DNA of 64,000 bases from Pedobacter roseus (GCF_014395225.1 NZ_CP060723.1:4650001-4714000); one strand, 5' to 3'. Shown: positions 45,411 through 55,512, counted from the first letter of the stretch. Program-made: numbers and translations. Notes: generated by a model not told the origin, from the sequence alone.

Positions 45411-46247
45411 TTAATTACAAGTATAGCTTAAATTGTATTTTGCATTATAAGTTTCAGTTGTAGAAGGCCCGCTAGAAGGGTAAAAAGTAGAAATATTTGA
45501 AAAGTTTAGTGAACTGGCATTACCCTTTGCATCATATTGTGAAGTGAAAGTAATTACATCGTCACTAAATGGCTTACCATCCTGATCAACGGTTTTAGAT
45601 ACACTTTTAATGAGTACATTTTTAGATTGTTTGCCGAAATATCCTCCAGGGAAATAATCAACATGATATGAAAGTGGATCGGAGATTTCGTAGGTATTAA
45701 CGGCAATATCGTTCGAATAAGAATAAGTAGTAGTTTCAGTGAAACGTAGATCTCCACTAACTGATACAGCTTTTACCAAATTCCCATTTGAGTAAGTTAA
45801 ATTATCAGTGGTACTCAAATCGCTATTTAAATAATTCTTTACCTGAACCAGATAACCATCATTGTTATAGGTATATTTTCGTGTATAATCGTAAAAAACA
45901 CCGCTAACCATAGTTATACCCTTGCTTCCACTCGATACTGCCCTTCCATTTTCGAGAACAATTTCGGCCATATAACCACTCTCATCAACTGCGGTAATTT
46001 TGCTGGCAGAATAGGTATAAGTATTTGTTTCAGGTCCCGTAGTTGCTTTCGATATCCGTCCCAAAGCGTCGTAAGCAAAAGTGATCGTATAACTGCCCAA
46101 AAAATTTAAATCAGCCTTTAGGGTGGTGAGCTTACAACCGTTGCCTTTGGCAAGCAGCTGTTCGTTATAATTAATTTCTTTTTTACAACCCGCTATTGTG
46201 ATGATGGCAACAAAGGCTACCATGGCATATTTGATTGTTTTTTGCAT
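45411..46247 (-). CDS. Lipoprotein with YD/DUF4595-like repeats
   Basis: 278 residues with a lipoprotein signal (ending IITIAGCKK, Cys21). The body is built of short beta repeats such as YTITFAYDALGRISKATTGP, YTRKYTYNNDGYLVQVKNYL and DNLTYSNGNLVKAVSV. These resemble RHS/YD-like repeats and the DUF4595 family of Bacteroidota lipoproteins. No catalytic motif is seen. It stands alone, 40 bases downstream of the esterase gene on the same strand and with its own strong terminator. Function is unknown; surface exposure is likely. Confidence 0.75.
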   Translation of the reverse strand: MQKTIKYAMVAFVAIITIAGCKKEINYNEQLLAKGNGCKLTTLKADLNFLGSYTITFAYDALGRISKATTGPETNTYTYSASKITAVDESGYMAEIVLENGRAVSSGSKGITMVSGVFYDYTRKYTYNNDGYLVQVKNYLNSDLSTTDNLTYSNGNLVKAVSVSGDLRFTETTTYSYSNDIAVNTYEISDPLSYHVDYFPGGYFGKQSKNVLIKSVSKTVDQDGKPFSDDVITFTSQYDAKGNASSLNFSNISTFYPSSGPSTTETYNAKYNLSYTCN

Positions 46248-46287
46248 TGAGATTTCTGGTTAAGAGGTTAAAATATCAGCAAAGATA

Positions 46288-47196
46288 TTAAAATTTCTCT
46301 TTTTTCATCCAGTCAGCCAGCAAGTTAAACCAATCTACATCTGATGTTTTATTAATTAAGCCAAAACCATGACCACCTTTTTCAAAAAGATAAATATCGG
46401 TATCAACACCGTGTTTTTTTAATGCTTCGTTCATCAAAACACTATTTTCGTAAGGAACAGTTTTATCATCTTTTGCGTGTACAAAAAAAGTTGGAGGTGT
46501 TTTTTTGTTTACATTTTTATTGGCAGAAAAATAGTGTTTAAGGTTCTCAGGAGGATTTGGTCCCAATAAATTTTTCATCGTACCTGTATGTACCGATTCT
46601 TCGAAACTGATAACGGGATAAATTAATGCTCCGAAATTTGGCTTTAAATTTATTTTTTCAGGATCATCAATTTTTAAGTCGTTGTAATGTGCGATTAGGG
46701 TTGATGCAAAATGACCGCCTGCAGAGAAACCCATAATCCCGATTTTATTGGCTTTGATGCCGTACTTTTTAGCATTTTTTCTAATCAGATAAATGGCCTG
46801 CTGTGCATCCTGTAAAGGACCATAGGTTTTATCTACCATAATGGCATCGCTGGGTAAACGGTACTTTAACACAAAAGCAGTTACGCCAATGGCATTAAAT
46901 CTTTTGGCCACATCGGTTCCTTCGTGACTAAAAGCGAGGGCACCATAGCCACCACCCGGACAGATAATTACTGCTGTACCGGTGGCAATGTTTTTAGGTG
47001 CTTCAAAAACAGTTAATGTAGGTATTGATACTTTGGTAATACTTAAAGTTCCATTTGAACGGACTTCGGTATTTTCTACATAATCAGCAGGAGTTGGTTT
47101 GGCCCCGGGAATGTTTCCTGAATAAACTGGAATTACCTCTTGTGCTTTCGCTGTAACTAGAAATGACATCAATGCTAGGATTAAAATAGCCTTCAT
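46288..47196 (-). CDS. Secreted alpha/beta hydrolase (BD-FAE/acetylesterase-like)
   Basis: 302 residues with a signal peptide (MKAILILALMSFLVTAKAQ). The fold shows the oxyanion segment AVIICPGGGYGALAFSHEG, the nucleophile elbow GIMGFSAGGHFAS, an Asp in FVHAKDDKTVPYEN and the catalytic His in FEKGGHGFGL. Length and motifs fit the group of carbohydrate esterases and xylan acetylesterases. It acts in the periplasm or outside. It starts two bases after the stop of a small membrane protein gene, so both probably share a transcript with prfB upstream. Confidence 0.88.
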   Translation of the reverse strand: MKAILILALMSFLVTAKAQEVIPVYSGNIPGAKPTPADYVENTEVRSNGTLSITKVSIPTLTVFEAPKNIATGTAVIICPGGGYGALAFSHEGTDVAKRFNAIGVTAFVLKYRLPSDAIMVDKTYGPLQDAQQAIYLIRKNAKKYGIKANKIGIMGFSAGGHFASTLIAHYNDLKIDDPEKINLKPNFGALIYPVISFEESVHTGTMKNLLGPNPPENLKHYFSANKNVNKKTPPTFFVHAKDDKTVPYENSVLMNEALKKHGVDTDIYLFEKGGHGFGLINKTSDVDWFNLLADWMKKEKF

Positions 47197-47198
47197 AT

Positions 47199-47717
47199 TT
47201 ATTTGCTTTCTTTTTTGGTGGTTCTAAGATAATATAATAGTGAATTATATTCCTCATTGGCCATTAAGTGGATCGGAATAAAAAACTGCGAATGCATCAT
47301 CACATTTGTTATACTAATGTATTGATCATAAACTTTAAACGATGTAAGGATATTCCATTTTGCGAAAGATCGATAATTATCGGTAATACCTTCAATGCCT
47401 TCATCAGTGATTATCAACTTACGCGTGTTTGAAGGAAATGCCAGATTCGTAGTATTTTCAAACTTAGTCCAAAAACTACGTTTTGATCTTAACATCCTAA
47501 TAAAAGTACTTAAAGCAACAATCCAACAGAAAATTAACATGCTTAAATCTATCTCTTCATTCTTTACAATGTAGTGCAAATAGCCGTACATAACAATTCC
47601 TAACAAGAAGGAGACCAATGAAACAATTTTAAGTCTATTGCTAAACGTCTTCCAGATTATCTGGTTTGACTCCAATAAGCTTTTTTTTACATTAAAGTCT
47701 TCGATGATGATATTCAT
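47199..47717 (-). CDS. YcxB-like small membrane protein
   Basis: 172 residues. Two adjacent membrane helices (about 29-50 and 58-75) follow a short cytoplasmic N-terminus. The C-terminal half (ITDEGIEGITDNYRSFAKWN then ILTSFKVYDQYISIT) resembles the soluble part of YcxB-like proteins. Function is unknown. It lies 38 bases after prfB and two bases before the esterase gene. Confidence 0.6.
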   Translation of the reverse strand: MNIIIEDFNVKKSLLESNQIIWKTFSNRLKIVSLVSFLLGIVMYGYLHYIVKNEEIDLSMLIFCWIVALSTFIRMLRSKRSFWTKFENTTNLAFPSNTRKLIITDEGIEGITDNYRSFAKWNILTSFKVYDQYISITNVMMHSQFFIPIHLMANEEYNSLLYYLRTTKKESK

Positions 47718-47755
47718 ATCTATTCTTTTGCTTATATCTGAAAGGCATACATCTA

Positions 47756-48830
47756 CTAAAACTCCATTAAATAAGCCTTTAAAAAATCATTGATATCACC
47801 ATTTAAAACCGCATCAGGATTCGACGTTTGATAATTGGTGCGGTGATCTTTCACGCGCCTGTCATCAAGCACATAACTTCTGATCTGCGAACCCCACTCA
47901 ATTTTCTTTTTTGATCCTTCTATCAGTGCAGTTGCTTCATTGCGCTTGCGTTCCTCAATTTCATATAACTGCGATTTTAATAAACGGATGGCATTCTCTT
48001 TATTCTGCAACTGTGATCTCGACTCCTGGTTTTTAATGATGATACCCGATGGCTTGTGGTATAAACGCACGGCAGTTTCTACCTTGTTTACATTTTGTCC
48101 ACCAGCTCCGCCGGCCCTAAAAGTTTCAAATTCTATATCCGCAGGATTAATATCAATTTCTATCGTATCATCAACCAATGGATAAACGTACACCGAAGCA
48201 AAAGAGGTATGCCTGCGGGCGTTCGAATCAAATGGAGAAATACGCACCAAACGGTGCACACCATTTTCACCTTTAAGGTAACCGTAAGAAAAATCGCCAT
48301 CAAACTGGAGCGTAACCGATTTTATACCTGCAACCTCTCCTTCCTGACTGTCTTGCTCGGTGATTTTATATCCGTTTTTCTCGCCCCACATCATATACAT
48401 CCGCATGAGCATGTAAGCCCAATCGCAGCTTTCCGTTCCACCAGCACCTGCGGTAATCTGTAGTACAGCAGAAAGCTGGTCTTCCTTATTCCGCAACATA
48501 TTTTTGAGTTCCAGCTCTTCCACAGCAGTTTTGCCGATCTCGAACTGATCTTTCAATTCTGCTTCCGAAGCATCTCCTGATTGAAAAAACTCAAACATCA
48601 CGGCAGTATCTTCAACTGCGTTATTGGTTTGGTTAAACCCATCAGTCCATTTTTTCTTTGAACTGATTTCGGCAAGAATTTTTTCTGCTTTTTTTGGATC
48701 GTCCCAGAAATCGGGCGCCATTGTTAATTTTTCTTCTTCGCGAATGGCGTAAAGTAGCTCATCAACGTCAAAGATACCTCCTCAGCGACGTTACTCTGTC
48801 CCTTAAATCCTGAATTTGTTCTTTGGTCAT
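47756..48830 (-). CDS. prfB: Peptide chain release factor 2, programmed +1 frameshift
   Basis: The coding region is two segments, 48830-48771 and 48769-47756. The first gives 20 residues (MTKEQIQDLRDRVTSLRRYL), then an in-frame TGA stops it. Skipping one base at 48770 continues with DVDELLYAIREEEKLT and the remaining 321 residues, in all 357. The GGQ motif in RAGGAGGQNVNKVE contacts the peptidyl-transferase centre, and the UGA-recognising SPF-type motif is seen in RISPFDSNARRH. RF2 ends translation at UGA and UAA; low RF2 lets the ribosome pause at UGA and shift, so RF2 controls its own synthesis. Confidence 0.95.
48767..48782 (-). other. prfB recoding site
   Basis: On the minus strand AGGAGGTATCTTTGAC contains an internal Shine-Dalgarno-like AGGAGG three bases ahead of the slippery CTT and then the in-frame stop TGA followed by C, the most shift-prone context. 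This is the classical RF2 +1 frameshift signal with only one base different from the enterobacterial form. Confidence 0.95.
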
Positions 48831-48962
48831 GGAGCAAATATATAAAATCGCTTTGAGCATAGCGCATGGCGCAAAGCGATTTCGGTTAAAACTGATTCTT
48901 TACTGTTTGCTAATAAATTTTATTTCTTTAATCAATCAGGCACAATGACTAATGAACCACCT

Positions 48963-50267
48963 TTATTTCTTCATCGACATATAATCCAGCGTTAGATTGG
49001 ATAATAACTTAACACCTAACACAAAGCCGCTTTCATCGAGGTAAAAATCTGGCGTATGGTGCGATGGCGCTTTTAATGGATCCTTACCTTTTGGCATTCC
49101 TCCTAAAAACACAAATAAACCCGGTACTTTTTCCTGAAAGAAAGAGAAATCTTCTGCCCCGGTAACGGGCGGTTTTACCTTAACATGTTCCTTACCTGCT
49201 GTGGATTGCATACTTGGCAGCATTTTTTCGGTTAGTGCGATGTTATTAAAGGTAACAGGGTAGTGATTGCTGTATGGAATTTTAACTTCAGCCGTTGCGC
49301 CGCCAGCTTCAGCTGTTTTGGTTACGATGGTTTTAATGCGCTCGATAAACATGGCTTCATCTTCTTTACTGAAATTACGTACCGTACCCAACATCTCTAC
49401 CTTTTCAGGGATAATGTTCGATCGTACCCCGCCATTAATAGCACCTATGGTAACCACACCAGGATTTTCAGTTACGTTTAAGTTTCGACTTACAATGGTT
49501 TGCAGGTTATTGATGATTTGTGCAGAAATCACCACCGGATCGATACTGCTCCATGGGTAAGCGCCATGTGCTTGTCGGCCGGTAACCGTAATTTTCATAT
49601 CGTTTACTGCTGCCATGGTTCCACCCGGACGGTAAGTTACCTCACCAACCTCTGTTTGAGAGTTGATATGCAGTCCAAAAATTACATCTACTTTAGGATT
49701 TTCTAATACACCTTCTTTAATCATTAAAGCGGCACCGCCTTCATCTCCTGCCGGAACACCTTCTTCTGCGGGTTGAAATATGAATTTAACTGTTCCCTGA
49801 ATATCTTTTTGCATTGAAGCCAGTACCTCGGCTACGCCCATTAAGATGGCCACATGGCTATCATGTCCGCAGGCGTGCATTACACCAACTTCTTGTCCGT
49901 TATATTGCGTTTTCACTTTTGATGCAAAGGGCACATCTACTCTTTCGGTAACTGGGAGCCCATCCATATCGGCACGCAGGGCCACCACCGGCCCAGGTTT
50001 ACCACCTTTTAGAATTCCTACTACACCCGTTTTGGCCACACCTGTAGTTACTTTTATTCCTAGTGACCCGAGGTGTTTTGCAATAATACCCGCTGTTCTT
50101 ACTTCCGTATTTCCCAATTCAGGATGCTCGTGAAAATCGCGCCTCCAGGTAATTACTTTTTGTTCAATGGCATCAGCTTTTTTTGAAACCAAAGGTCTCA
50201 AATCCGATTTTTGAGCAAAAGCATTTAATCCAAGCAGGGAAAAACCAATCAGGTATATTTTTTTCAT
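48963..50267 (-). CDS. M20 family amidohydrolase (N-acyl amino acid hydrolase type)
   Basis: 434 residues with a signal peptide (MKKIYLIGFSLLGLNAFAQ). The metal site is visible as MHACGHDSHVAILMG, FQPAEEGVPAGDEGG (catalytic Glu pair) and the late His in PSHHTPDF. The dimerisation domain is in the middle (VTGRQAHGAYPWSSIDPVVI). It belongs to the M20D amidohydrolases that cleave N-acyl or hippurate-type amides; the secreted location is typical of Bacteroidota members. The substrate is unknown. It lies 130 bases upstream of prfB on the same strand with its own gap. Confidence 0.9.
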   Translation of the reverse strand: MKKIYLIGFSLLGLNAFAQKSDLRPLVSKKADAIEQKVITWRRDFHEHPELGNTEVRTAGIIAKHLGSLGIKVTTGVAKTGVVGILKGGKPGPVVALRADMDGLPVTERVDVPFASKVKTQYNGQEVGVMHACGHDSHVAILMGVAEVLASMQKDIQGTVKFIFQPAEEGVPAGDEGGAALMIKEGVLENPKVDVIFGLHINSQTEVGEVTYRPGGTMAAVNDMKITVTGRQAHGAYPWSSIDPVVISAQIINNLQTIVSRNLNVTENPGVVTIGAINGGVRSNIIPEKVEMLGTVRNFSKEDEAMFIERIKTIVTKTAEAGGATAEVKIPYSNHYPVTFNNIALTEKMLPSMQSTAGKEHVKVKPPVTGAEDFSFFQEKVPGLFVFLGGMPKGKDPLKAPSHHTPDFYLDESGFVLGVKLLSNLTLDYMSMKK

Positions 50268-50337
50268 GATGTAGTTGTTTAGTTTAGGTGCCCTAATCTA
50301 AACAATTTTATGGAGAGATGGAATTGTATAAAACGAT

Positions 50338-50363
50338 AATAGCCATCCCAAGGGATGGCTATT
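50338..50363 (-). terminator. Terminator of the NHL-repeat lipoprotein gene
   Basis: AATAGCCATCCC (50338-50349) and GGGATGGCTATT (50352-50363) are perfectly inverted with only AA between, so the usable stem is about 11 bp with a 4-base loop. On the minus strand it is followed by ATCGTTTTATAC. It starts six bases past the stop at 50370. Confidence 0.75.
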
Positions 50364-50369
50364 AGAACA

Positions 50370-51551
50370 TTAACCTTTTTTATAGATAACGATCTTTCTT
50401 ACATAAATATCACAGGCAATAACCTCATCATTAGCACCAATTGCCACTCCTCTAGCAAAATCTAACTGACCAAGTCCTATTTTTTCTCTAACATCGCCAT
50501 TTTCATCAGTTTTAATAATATAGCCGCCGGCTGCAATATATAAGTAATCACCTTTAGCCTTAATGGCCCAGTAGTTATCTGACACCTTCCATGTTTTTAA
50601 ATATTTGCCTTGTTTATCAAAAACCTGCATCCTGCCCGCATCACTAACATAAATGTTTCCTTTAAAATAACAAATGCCTAATGGTGTATAGAATTGACCA
50701 CTTGCTCTACCCTCAGTACCAAATGTAAAAAGTAACTTCCCATTTGAATCGTATTTCTTAACCCGATCATTTAGGCTATCCACAATCCAGATATTCTGCT
50801 CATCATCAATAGTCAGCTCTTCAATGTTTCCAAATCCGTTATCCCCTGTTCCATAAACGCCCCATTCTCTAATCAACTGCTTATTGGCATCAAATATTTG
50901 GACGTAACTACTACTCTGCGTGCGGGTTGCTATATAATTTCCATTATTAAAAAAACCAGTTGCTCTGGCTCCCGAGCCAGTATAAAATAATTCCTTATAA
51001 TTTCCATTTATATCAAATTTCTGAACACGGTTTAATCCCTCGTCACTTACATAAATATTTCCTGTTTTATCTGTTTCAACATGATATGCAAAGCTAAACT
51101 GACCAATTCCATTCCCCTCCGAGCCAAAAGATAGTGCACGATAGTAATTTAACCCTGAAGTATATCCAAAATCAGCATCACTAAACCTACTAAACGATTT
51201 CGGACTATTGTAGGTTCTAACCTTATAAAAATTTTTTGTCAAGGATTTACTAATCGCAGAATCATCAAAAGTTGTATCAGCCAATTCTTTTAACAAAACA
51301 TATTTTTGAGCCACATTATCAAATTTATATAATTGATACTTTTGGGCCAAAGGCATGGGTGTCCAGGATACAGTTATACGTGATCCATAAATACCTTTTG
51401 TTGCTTTTAGATTTATTGGTCGATCAACATCAAGCGTATCGATAATTCTTAGGGTATCTATTTTGGTCAACCCCTCTTTTTCGCAAGAAGAAAAAAGAAA
51501 ACAGGAAAAAAACAGGCAACAGGCTGCTAATAGTGAGAGCGATCTAAACAT
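50370..51551 (-). CDS. NHL-repeat beta-propeller lipoprotein
   Basis: 393 residues with a lipoprotein signal (CLFFSCFLFSSCEKEG). After a fibronectin-III-like domain (about 45-110, PINLKATKGIYGSRITVSWT) come about six NHL blades, for example FAYHVETDKTGNIYVSDEGL, then NRVQKFDINGNYKE, and EELTIDDEQNIWIVDSLNDR then VKKYDSNGKLLFTFG. NHL propellers bind ligands or proteins; no catalytic residue set is visible. It has its own terminator and stands between the M20 gene and a DUF937-like gene. Function is unknown, probably surface binding. Confidence 0.85.
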   Translation of the reverse strand: MFRSLSLLAACCLFFSCFLFSSCEKEGLTKIDTLRIIDTLDVDRPINLKATKGIYGSRITVSWTPMPLAQKYQLYKFDNVAQKYVLLKELADTTFDDSAISKSLTKNFYKVRTYNSPKSFSRFSDADFGYTSGLNYYRALSFGSEGNGIGQFSFAYHVETDKTGNIYVSDEGLNRVQKFDINGNYKELFYTGSGARATGFFNNGNYIATRTQSSSYVQIFDANKQLIREWGVYGTGDNGFGNIEELTIDDEQNIWIVDSLNDRVKKYDSNGKLLFTFGTEGRASGQFYTPLGICYFKGNIYVSDAGRMQVFDKQGKYLKTWKVSDNYWAIKAKGDYLYIAAGGYIIKTDENGDVREKIGLGQLDFARGVAIGANDEVIACDIYVRKIVIYKKG

Positions 51552-51616
51552 ATTTTAAAATTTTGACGAAGATAATTATTTAACAGCACATGTTAAATAA
51601 TTATCTTTTATCGGTG

Positions 51617-52126
51617 CTACCCAAACATGCCTTTCAACTTATCAACAATTCCACCTTCACTTTTTTGTCCGGGCTGTTGTGCCTGTCCGCCACCGTTAAA
51701 CATGCCAATTACATCACTCACATCAAACTTACCATCACCACCACCTAAACTCCCTAAAACATCTTTAATATTAAAAGAACTGTCATTAGGATCATTCGTT
51801 TTTTGGGTAAACTTCGCAATTAAGCCAGGGATGATGCTCGATGCCAAAGATTTTGCAGTATCGGCATTAATCCCCAATCCACTTAATTTATCTATAAAAC
51901 TTCCGGAGGCCTGTTCGGCAACCTGAGTACCTTCTGCTTTATTTCCATTAAAAATATCAGTCAAGGCGCCAATATTACCTGATGATACCTGATCTTTCAG
52001 GCTATCGAAAATAGATCCCGAAGCAGCCTGAATTACCGCTTCATTATGCTCGTTTGGAATAGCGGCATTGTTAACAACACTTTCCTGTACGTTTTCACGC
52101 ACCATTTCATTTAAATTTTCTAACAT
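51617..52126 (-). CDS. DUF937-like small protein
   Basis: 169 residues, no signal peptide, Gly/Asp-rich. The middle (NADTAKSLASSIIPGLIAKF) and the repeated INGALTD/GSLGGG-type segments resemble the DUF937/YidB group of helical proteins. The final part (GKFDVSDVIGMFNGGG) has an EF-hand-like Asp pattern, and KLKGMFG ends the protein. I cannot assign a role. It is monocistronic, divergent from pgi with a 213-base gap (52127-52339) where only promoters are expected. Confidence 0.55.
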   Translation of the reverse strand: MLENLNEMVRENVQESVVNNAAIPNEHNEAVIQAASGSIFDSLKDQVSSGNIGALTDIFNGNKAEGTQVAEQASGSFIDKLSGLGINADTAKSLASSIIPGLIAKFTQKTNDPNDSSFNIKDVLGSLGGGDGKFDVSDVIGMFNGGGQAQQPGQKSEGGIVDKLKGMFG

Positions 52127-52339
52127 AAGTGTAGAATTAAAAGATTAAAATAATTAATGAACTAACAGGGATGTTATTTTAAAGGTAAGCGGTTTAATCG
52201 AGATTAAAAACTCTAAGTTCGCTACATCTTATTGCATTTTATACCGATAAATAAAATTTAATATCTTCTTAATGATTTTGAACATTAAAAAGACCATTTT
52301 AAATTTTTGCTTTATTACTTTTACAAAAAAACAAAGATT

Positions 52340-53986
52340 ATGTTACCTAAAGTAAATTTTACAGAAACTGAGGCCTACAAATATTTAGCCGATCATTTCA
52401 TAGATATTAATCAAAAAAGCATTAAAGATCTTTTTGCTGAAGATGCAGATCGTTTCAATAAGTTTTCTGTTTTTTTTGAAGATATTTTATTGGATTACAG
52501 TAAAAACCGCATCAGCGATGAAACATTGGCGTTGTTAATTCAACTGGCACGAGAGTGTAAATTGGACGAAGCCATAAAATCGATGTACAACGGTGATAAA
52601 ATCAACGAAACGGAAGATCGTTCGGTACTCCATATTGCGCTGCGTAATTTAAGCAATACCCCGATTTTAGTTGATGGTAAAGATGTAATGCCCGAAGTTA
52701 ATGCGGTATTGGCTAAAATGGAAAAATTTAGCAACAGTATTATCAGCGGCGAATGGAAAGGTTATACCGGCAAAGCCATTACCGATATTGTAAATATTGG
52801 TATCGGTGGTTCTGATTTAGGACCAGTTATGGTGACCGAGGCATTAAAGCATTATAAAAACCACTTAAATATCCATTTTGTTTCTAATATTGATGGCACA
52901 CACATTGCAGAAACATTAGCAGATCTAAATGCAGAAACCACCTTATTCTTAGTGGCATCGAAAACTTTTACCACGCAGGAAACCATGACCAATGCACACT
53001 CTGCACGTACCTGGTTTTTAGAAAAAGGAGGTAAAGAAAACGATATTGCAAAACACTTTGCGGCATTATCTACCAATGCAAAAGACGTTTCGGCCTTTGG
53101 TATTGATACCGAAAATATGTTCGAGTTTTGGGACTGGGTTGGTGGCCGTTATTCGTTATGGAGCGCAATCGGTTTATCCATTTCGTTAAGCATAGGTTTC
53201 GACAACTTTAAACAATTACTGGCCGGTGCCCATGCTACAGATAACCACTTTAAAACTGCTGAATTTGAAAACAATCTACCAGTAATTTTAGGTTTATTGG
53301 GCGTTTGGTACATCAATTTTTATAATGCAGAAACACAGGTTATTTTACCTTACGACCAGTACATGCACCGTTTTGCTGCCTATTTCCAACAAGGTGATAT
53401 GGAAAGTAATGGTAAACATGTAGATAGAAACGGTAATGAGGTTGATTATGAAACCGGACCGATTATCTGGGGTGAACCTGGCACAAACGGTCAACACGCT
53501 TTTTATCAATTAATCCACCAGGGTACCAGGATTATTCCTGCTGATTTTATTGCACCTGCACAGAGTTTGAATCCATTGGGCGATCACCATCCAATTTTAT
53601 TATCCAACTTTTTTGCACAAACAGAAGCTTTAATGAACGGTAAAACTGAGGAAGAAGTTAAAGCCGAATTAAAGAAAGAAGGCAAATCGGATGCTGAAAT
53701 TGAAAAAATCGCACCATTTAAAGTTTTCGAAGGTAACCGTCCAACAAACTCTATTTTATTAAAAAAAGTAACCCCTTATACTTTGGGCAGTTTGGTGGCC
53801 ATTTATGAACACAAAATATTTGTTCAGGGTGTAATCTGGAATATTTTCAGTTTCGACCAATGGGGCGTAGAATTAGGCAAGCAATTGGCCAAAAAGATCC
53901 TTCCGGAGTTAGCGGGAAGTGAAAATGTATCAAGTCATGATAGTTCCACAAATGGCTTAATTAACCAGTATAAGGCCTGGAGATAA
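52340..53986 (+). CDS. pgi: Glucose-6-phosphate isomerase
   Basis: 548 residues from ATG 52340 (MLPKVNFTETEAYKYL); an upstream in-frame ATG at 52307 adds an implausible AT-coded leader. Family motifs are VNIGIGGSDLGPVMV, the phosphate-binding SKTFTTQET, WVGGRYSLWSAIGLS, QQGDMESNGK with catalytic Glu, GQHAFYQLIHQGT with catalytic His, and the C-terminal INQYKAWR with the active Lys. It interconverts glucose-6-phosphate and fructose-6-phosphate in the cytoplasm. It has a terminator at 54005 and is a single-gene unit. Confidence 0.97.
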   Translation: MLPKVNFTETEAYKYLADHFIDINQKSIKDLFAEDADRFNKFSVFFEDILLDYSKNRISDETLALLIQLARECKLDEAIKSMYNGDKINETEDRSVLHIALRNLSNTPILVDGKDVMPEVNAVLAKMEKFSNSIISGEWKGYTGKAITDIVNIGIGGSDLGPVMVTEALKHYKNHLNIHFVSNIDGTHIAETLADLNAETTLFLVASKTFTTQETMTNAHSARTWFLEKGGKENDIAKHFAALSTNAKDVSAFGIDTENMFEFWDWVGGRYSLWSAIGLSISLSIGFDNFKQLLAGAHATDNHFKTAEFENNLPVILGLLGVWYINFYNAETQVILPYDQYMHRFAAYFQQGDMESNGKHVDRNGNEVDYETGPIIWGEPGTNGQHAFYQLIHQGTRIIPADFIAPAQSLNPLGDHHPILLSNFFAQTEALMNGKTEEEVKAELKKEGKSDAEIEKIAPFKVFEGNRPTNSILLKKVTPYTLGSLVAIYEHKIFVQGVIWNIFSFDQWGVELGKQLAKKILPELAGSENVSSHDSSTNGLINQYKAWR

Positions 53987-54004
53987 AAATTTTAAAATAT
54001 TCTA

Positions 54005-54035
54005 AAAAAAAGCGGGTTTAATACTCGCTTTTTTT
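54005..54035 (+). terminator. Terminator of pgi
   Basis: AAAAAAAGCGGGT (54005-54017) pairs with ACTCGCTTTTTTT (54023-54035) with one wobble, around TTAAT. The T-run on the plus strand makes a classic Rho-independent terminator 18 bases past the pgi stop. Confidence 0.88.
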
Positions 54036-54166
54036 GCTTTAATCCATATTTTAGGGCTTCCTTATTTTCGATCCATACTTAATGGAGAAATCCGAATTAA
54101 CTTATTTAAGAAATAATCGCTCGCTTCTGCCTTTGATCATTTCGCATCATTAAAAACAAAAAATTT

Positions 54167-55480
54167 ATGAAAAAAAGAATTCTTTTTGCTTTGGCTATTT
54201 CGGGCCTGTGCTTAAGTGCATCTGCACAAAAAGTACAGTTTACCGAATTTGACCTCGACAATGGCCTGCATGTTATTTTACATCAAGACAAAACTGCTCC
54301 CGTTGTTGCCGTTTCAGTGATGTATCATGTTGGTTCAAAAGATGAAGAAACCCAACGCACAGGCTTTGCCCACTTTTTCGAACACTTATTATTCGAAGGT
54401 TCGGATAATATCAAAAAAGGTGAATTTATGAAATTAGTGAGCAGTAATGGCGGCCAGAACAATGCCAATACCTCTCAAGACCGTACTTTTTACTATGAAG
54501 TTTTTCCATCTAACCAATTAGAACTGGGTTTATGGCTGGAAAGTGAAAGAATGTTACATCCGGTAATTAATGAAGTAGGCGTCAAAACACAGAACGAAGT
54601 AGTAAAGGAAGAGAAACGTTTACGTATTGATAATTCACCTTATGGCAAATTTACTGAAAAAATATTTTCACATTTATTTGATGGGCATCCTTACCGCTGG
54701 CAACCAATTGGCTCTATGGAACATTTAGATGCCGCAAAATTGAGTGAGTTTATTGCTTTCTTTAAAAAATATTATGTACCTAATAATGCGGTATTAACCA
54801 TTGCCGGCGATGTAGATATAGAAAAGACTAAAGCTTTAGTAAAATCATACTTTGCTGAAGTGCCTAAAGGCGCGCCCATTGTACGTAAGGATTTCAAATT
54901 ACCTGAAATTACAAAAGAAATTATTGATACGGCTTATGATGCCAATATTCAAATCCCAGCCATCTTCGCTGCATATCGCGTGCCTGGCATGAAAAGCAGA
55001 GAAAGCAAGGTTTTAGGTATGATCAGTTCTATTCTATCAGAAGGTGGAAGCTCAAGGTTGAGCACTAAAATGGTTGACCAGAAAAAAACCGCATTACAAG
55101 TTGCCGCTTTTAATTATTCGTTAGAAGACTATGGCGCCTACATCACACTTGCCCTACCTAATAAAAACACCCCGCTTAACGATCTGTTAAAAGATATTGA
55201 TGAAGAAGTTTTACGTCTTCAAACTGATCTCATTAGCGAAAGCGATTATAAGAAACTGCAGAACAAGTTCGAAAACAACTATGTGAGTGCAAATAGCAAA
55301 ATGCTTGGCGTTGCAGAAAACCTGGCTGATGGTTATACTTTCCATGATAAGGATACAAACGATATTAATAAGGAATTAGAGGTAATCAGATCCATCACCC
55401 GTGAGGAGATCAGAGATGTTGCCAAAAAATACCTGAACAAAAACCAAAGAGTTGTATTGTATTACTTACCTAAGAAATAA
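54167..55480 (+). CDS. M16 zinc peptidase, active subunit
   Basis: 437 residues with a signal peptide (ending CLSASAQK). The inverted zinc motif HFFEH is at residues 69-73 in GFAHFFEHLLFEGS, and the downstream third ligand Glu is expected in NEVVKEEKRL. The R/Y substrate motif is represented later (AAYRVPGMKS and AFNYSLEDYGAY). M16B peptidases work as a pair of an active and an inactive chain; the next gene, 32 bases downstream, encodes a chain lacking the zinc motif. The pair is periplasmic and probably degrades peptides. A duplicate function in signal-peptide removal is not supported. Confidence 0.93.
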   Translation: MKKRILFALAISGLCLSASAQKVQFTEFDLDNGLHVILHQDKTAPVVAVSVMYHVGSKDEETQRTGFAHFFEHLLFEGSDNIKKGEFMKLVSSNGGQNNANTSQDRTFYYEVFPSNQLELGLWLESERMLHPVINEVGVKTQNEVVKEEKRLRIDNSPYGKFTEKIFSHLFDGHPYRWQPIGSMEHLDAAKLSEFIAFFKKYYVPNNAVLTIAGDVDIEKTKALVKSYFAEVPKGAPIVRKDFKLPEITKEIIDTAYDANIQIPAIFAAYRVPGMKSRESKVLGMISSILSEGGSSRLSTKMVDQKKTALQVAAFNYSLEDYGAYITLALPNKNTPLNDLLKDIDEEVLRLQTDLISESDYKKLQNKFENNYVSANSKMLGVAENLADGYTFHDKDTNDINKELEVIRSITREEIRDVAKKYLNKNQRVVLYYLPKK

Positions 55481-55512
55481 GCTAACCGCCTTTCATTTTA
55501 ATTATTAAAAAC

